Origin: Dallia pectoralis
Taxonomy: Eukaryota; Chordata; Actinopteri; Esociformes; Umbridae
Length of the DNA stretch: 64,000 nucleotides
Assembly (NCBI GenBank): GCA_029465975.1
Contig: CM055739.1
Span: 6,056,628-6,120,627 of the forward strand
Direction: 5' to 3'
The first letter of the stretch is position 1, and each line of letters begins with the position of its first letter. The notes beneath the pieces were generated by a model, which did no database searches, was not told where the DNA came from, and was given only the letters and a program-made list of their open reading frames with translations. Below are positions 60,629-64,000 of the stretch, in pieces. The position numbers and the translations under genes are program-made.

Positions 60629-63600
60629 GTATGTAGCCCACCGTCCTATTTGCTGCCTCCCGAAAGATGACTAGCTCTGTTTTATCACCGGAGGTCATTT
60701 TAGCAATAAGAAACATGGGTGTATTGGCCACATATGCAAACCTCCAAGGTGCCCTGGTTCTATTATAAACCCATTACCAACACAATTAGAACAGTAAAAA
60801 ACTAATCATTCCTTTTTAGTGAGCTTCTGAGGCCTCCTCACTGCCAGGGCTGTTTACTGTAGTGTGGCTGTGGCAAAGCTCAGTGATTGTTACCGCGCTC
60901 CTGTTTTTGTGCTCGGGGGGGCTCTATAATCGTTAGCTCAGGTTCGAAACTACTGTAGTGTTTTCTACTGGCTTTTTGCGTTGATGAAGAATAACACAGA
61001 GTAGGTTTTATGTTTTATGAGATTGTGATGGTCTTGCAACAAATCCTGGTGTTGACATCAGATGGTAATATCTTCTGTCCTGTCACAGAGGTTTAGGAGC
61101 TCGGGCATAAACATATATATGCATTACACACTAGTACAATCATAATTGTTACTATAGCTCCCAGGAAATCCGCAGACTGGGGCAATGTAACACACTTACT
61201 CATTCCCAGTCGTACCATCGTTGTCTAAAGGTATGGAGATTTATGAGGCAACGCTGTATGTAAATAACCTCGTAATGGGGAATGTGTAATACTGACTAGG
61301 CTATTTGGAGGGAAACTGAGGAATCATATATTTGTGTCCTTTATAGACACTTGCCTTACTGACGGTACCATATTGGAAACAATACTGAGGTCTTTATTGT
61401 TTTTTTTATTTTGGGTTTAGCATTCTGTATGTTCTACTCTATAAATATTGGTTTTACATTGACAGATCTTCTCATTGGAGACCTCGATGCGGTACTCTAT
61501 GCCAAATTATTTCCACTTCAGCTCTTCTAATCTATTCAGTGACAGAAACCCTTGAGTACATCTGCCTGTCATCTTGTGAAATTGTCCTATCTCTATGCAA
61601 ATGTGTTCCCATGCCTGCTGGCTTCTCATTAGAGGAGATAAATTAAGTTATTCCCTTTTGGAGGACAGGCTACTGTCTGTCTGCCTTTCCGCTCCCTCTT
61701 TTGGTGAGACACCAAAGGTTTACTGTACGTGAGCGAAATAATACGGATCAGAGAAATGACTATCCTATCTGGTTGCTTTGTTTATTATCCACACGAGGTC
61801 ATCTGTGTACACGGCAGACTGAAGTGGTATTTATAGCTATAGGAAAGTAGTTGACAGTGTTGCCAGTTTATGAAAGCTTTGGATTTGCTCACTGCAGTGT
61901 GTGCAGCTAATATGTTTGCCTGGATTAATACAGAACACAAAATCCCTCTGAATCATAACATGGGAACACATTCAAGGCCCCAGCAGGAATTGAACCTACT
62001 ACCCCTGGCTTTCAAGTCCATTGCTATAACTACTGAGCTGAGCCTTGCCACAGCAACAGGATATCTACGTGTCACACCCAGCATGATCAGAAGCAGAGGG
62101 ACACTCACAGTATTCAGGAGCCTTGTTCGTAATAAATCTTATTCCTCATCAATCTGCCCCAGAGGCTAAAATGATGGGACCAGGTTGCCTGTTGAGGGCA
62201 GAGCTGACATTACATCTGTCTTGGATTTTGTGCTATAATTAATGAAGACATTGGTGATGGATAGAGAAGGGGGTGTTTGATGAAAGAGCACTGTGCAAAA
62301 TGCAAACCGACGCTGCAGCAGCACATGTGCCCGAGCAGCAGCAGCCAACCTAACAGAAACGTCCAGCGAACTCTGGACAGTCGATGTCCAGAAGTGCCTT
62401 CCGAAGCACATCGGATGTATGATTCTCTTCCTGGTCAACAAGGAAGTCCGGAGCGCTCACGCGCCTGAAGGAACTACCTTGATTGAAATCACAGTGTACG
62501 ACGAGACAAAGCTACTATCGTCAACCCAGACAGCGCTAGCCAATTGCACTTATATTGCCAGTGCATTTATATAATTCACATTTCACGTTCACGTAGAATT
62601 AAATATGAACTAAACAATATTGTGGCTTCATAAATTATACAAACCAGAATATTGTGTAATGCGCTCTGGATGTTAATTCTGTCAGCCTACAGTTGGCGAC
62701 AATCTTTTTTGGCACCCTTGAAACAGTTGAGCCAGCATTATTGGCCACGTTTATAGTAATGGGCAAACTTTATTGGCATCCTGAAAGATGGTCCAACAAG
62801 ACTTTGTTTATCATCATAACAGAGTGCCATCTTCACAGTCCATACTTCTTGGAGGTGACTTTCGGCTAACTGCATAATTTGTCGCAAAACAACGAAGTGG
62901 TGGTGTGAGACATTTTTCAAATGTGAAAAAATGGCCTCTGTGGAGAAAAATGTTGGTAAGCCCTGATCTAGGACGCAGCTGTTGGTTGGTTTTAGGCAGG
63001 CCTAACCATCTGAACCAGGCTGTTAGCATCGAGTAAATATGCTAAGTCCTCCCTAAAGCCACAGATCGTTGTTTAGCTGGCCATGTGACACCTCGCACCT
63101 GCCAGGGTAACAGAATCCTCCACATTTTCTCAACCGCTCCTCAGAAATTTGACTTTGACATTCGTAGGACAAACAGAATGTTGAAGCGTAAATGCATAAC
63201 GTGACATTGATTCATGAGTTGGCCACGTCTTCTCTCAGATTGAGTAGCGCTGAATCACAAGACAAAGTCTTCCAAAAACATTATATCATAACCACAATCT
63301 TTTAATTATGAAAGTGTTTTGTAATCTCAACCTTTTTCTCTCGCAAACCGCACGCTCTGGCTTGAAGGAAAACAAGATAGAGGGAATGAAATTAGTTAGG
63401 CGATTTGTAATTGCATTACGAGCTCATGTGGAACCGTCTGTGCTGAGGTGAGGTCTCCCTGTGGGACAGACGGGTGGAGCAAAACCCTACAATGCTCCTG
63501 CAGATGTCACTCATGACATCATCCCCTCCCCGCTGTTTATCAGAAGCAGCTGGGTGATGTCACCTCGGTCATGCGACTTTCCTCAACCCAAAGAAAAGGA

Positions 63601-64000
63601 GGCTTCATTAGCATTCATATCTGTCTGATTTCGGCTTCTCTGGTCTCATATCCCAAATCATTCCCTATTCTCTATATAATTTACTACTTTTGATAGCAGG
63701 ACTATTGCCCGCCGATCGAAAGAAGTGGTGCTCTATTTAGAATATGGGGTACAATTTAGTAGATGAGCATGTTCTAGATGGATGGGGGCCTCTGCCCATC
63801 ACATGCTTCCCTGGATGCCGGACCAGATGTTACACTTCTGCCAGCCTCTACTAGAGTCTCTTGAGTGCAAGACGTGGTGCTCAGTGAAATCTGGCCGAGG
63901 TAAAAATGTTTTTGTAAGTCAGGGGTGTGTAGCTCTTATGGTATTGTGTTTCTGATACAGTGTCTTTCTCCTTTCCATCTCTCGCTCCTTGCTCAGTTAC
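60629..64000 (+). other. tanc1: tanc1 intron running to the window edge
   Basis: At least 3.4 kb with no further tanc1 exon recognised. The next exon should continue ...LWGET with ankyrin-repeat sequence in phase 1. It contains tRNA-like sequence on the minus strand at 61971-62046. The last bases (ctcag then ttac) resemble an acceptor, but four bases of putative exon are too few to judge. Confidence 0.6.
61971..62046 (-). repeat. tRNA-like sequence, probable tRNA-derived SINE head
   Basis: On the minus strand there is an A-box-like AGCTCAGTAGTTATAGC, a TGG-(ACTTGAAAG)-CCA arm with a TGA triplet in the anticodon position, and a clean 5-bp T arm (GTAGG-TTCAATT-CCTGC). The ends AAGGC and GCCTT can pair. 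The anticodon stem is short and the acceptor does not close with normal spacing, so a functional tRNA-Ser(UGA) gene is unlikely. A tRNA-derived SINE or a decayed tRNA copy fits better. Confidence 0.5.

Noticed and set aside
61971..62046. Functional tRNA-Ser(UGA) gene
   Set aside because: The T arm is good, but the anticodon stem has mismatches and the acceptor stem closes only with wrong spacing. A SINE or tRNA relic is more likely.
63990..64000. Possible acceptor (ctcag) with an exon starting at the right edge
   Set aside because: Only four exon bases would be present, and they do not obviously match the expected continuation after LWGET.
1..64000. A novel multi-gene biological system
   Set aside because: All four gene models fit known or named vertebrate families with ordinary exon-intron structure. 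The remaining signal is transposon, minisatellite and splice-site architecture.

Overview
The window is vertebrate genomic DNA, almost certainly from a ray-finned (teleost) fish. It has multi-exon genes with GT-AG introns, AATAAA poly(A) signals, abundant CA/TG microsatellites and minisatellites, and a fish-type RTE-like LINE. The encoded proteins are close to vertebrate families but clearly not mammalian. I cannot name the species. All four cellular genes lie on the + strand. All exon boundaries were worked out by eye from reading frame, splice signals and remembered family sequences.

Layout. 1-2297 is AT-rich intergenic DNA. 2298-5680 holds a near-complete but inactivated RTE-like LINE, bracketed by a perfect 14-bp target-site duplication. 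5681-9219 is intergenic and may hold upstream fhl2 sequence. 9255-11877 is a complete five-exon fhl2 (279 aa, four and a half LIM domains). 13761-16687 is a seven-exon gene for a 235-aa protein resembling the uncharacterised vertebrate C7orf57 family. 18796-30559 is a complete 20-exon pkp4 (plakophilin-4/p0071; 1213 aa; coiled coil, ARM domain, C-terminal SWV PDZ ligand). From 32109 to the right edge is the 5' two thirds of tanc1 (18 coding exons, 1103 codons seen). That stretch covers the Ser-rich N-terminal region, the P-loop NTPase-like domain and the first ankyrin repeats; the remaining exons lie beyond the window.

The pkp4-tanc1 order and orientation match human 2q24, except that no dapl1-like gene is seen in the roughly 1.1-kb gap. 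Pkp4 is a p120-catenin-family junction and cytoskeletal protein, and Tanc1 is a postsynaptic scaffold. Their adjacency is old synteny, not an operon.

Most of the unusual material is in the tanc1 introns: at least eight separate minisatellites (two with higher-order structure), a 474-bp foldback element, a degenerate CCCTAA-like tract and tRNA-like sequence. Two minisatellites start just past a splice donor and stay open in the exon's reading frame, and one tandem repeat has copied a splice donor several times. I found no CRISPR array, defence system, virus or otherwise novel multi-gene system. The best leads are genome-evolution and RNA-processing observations.
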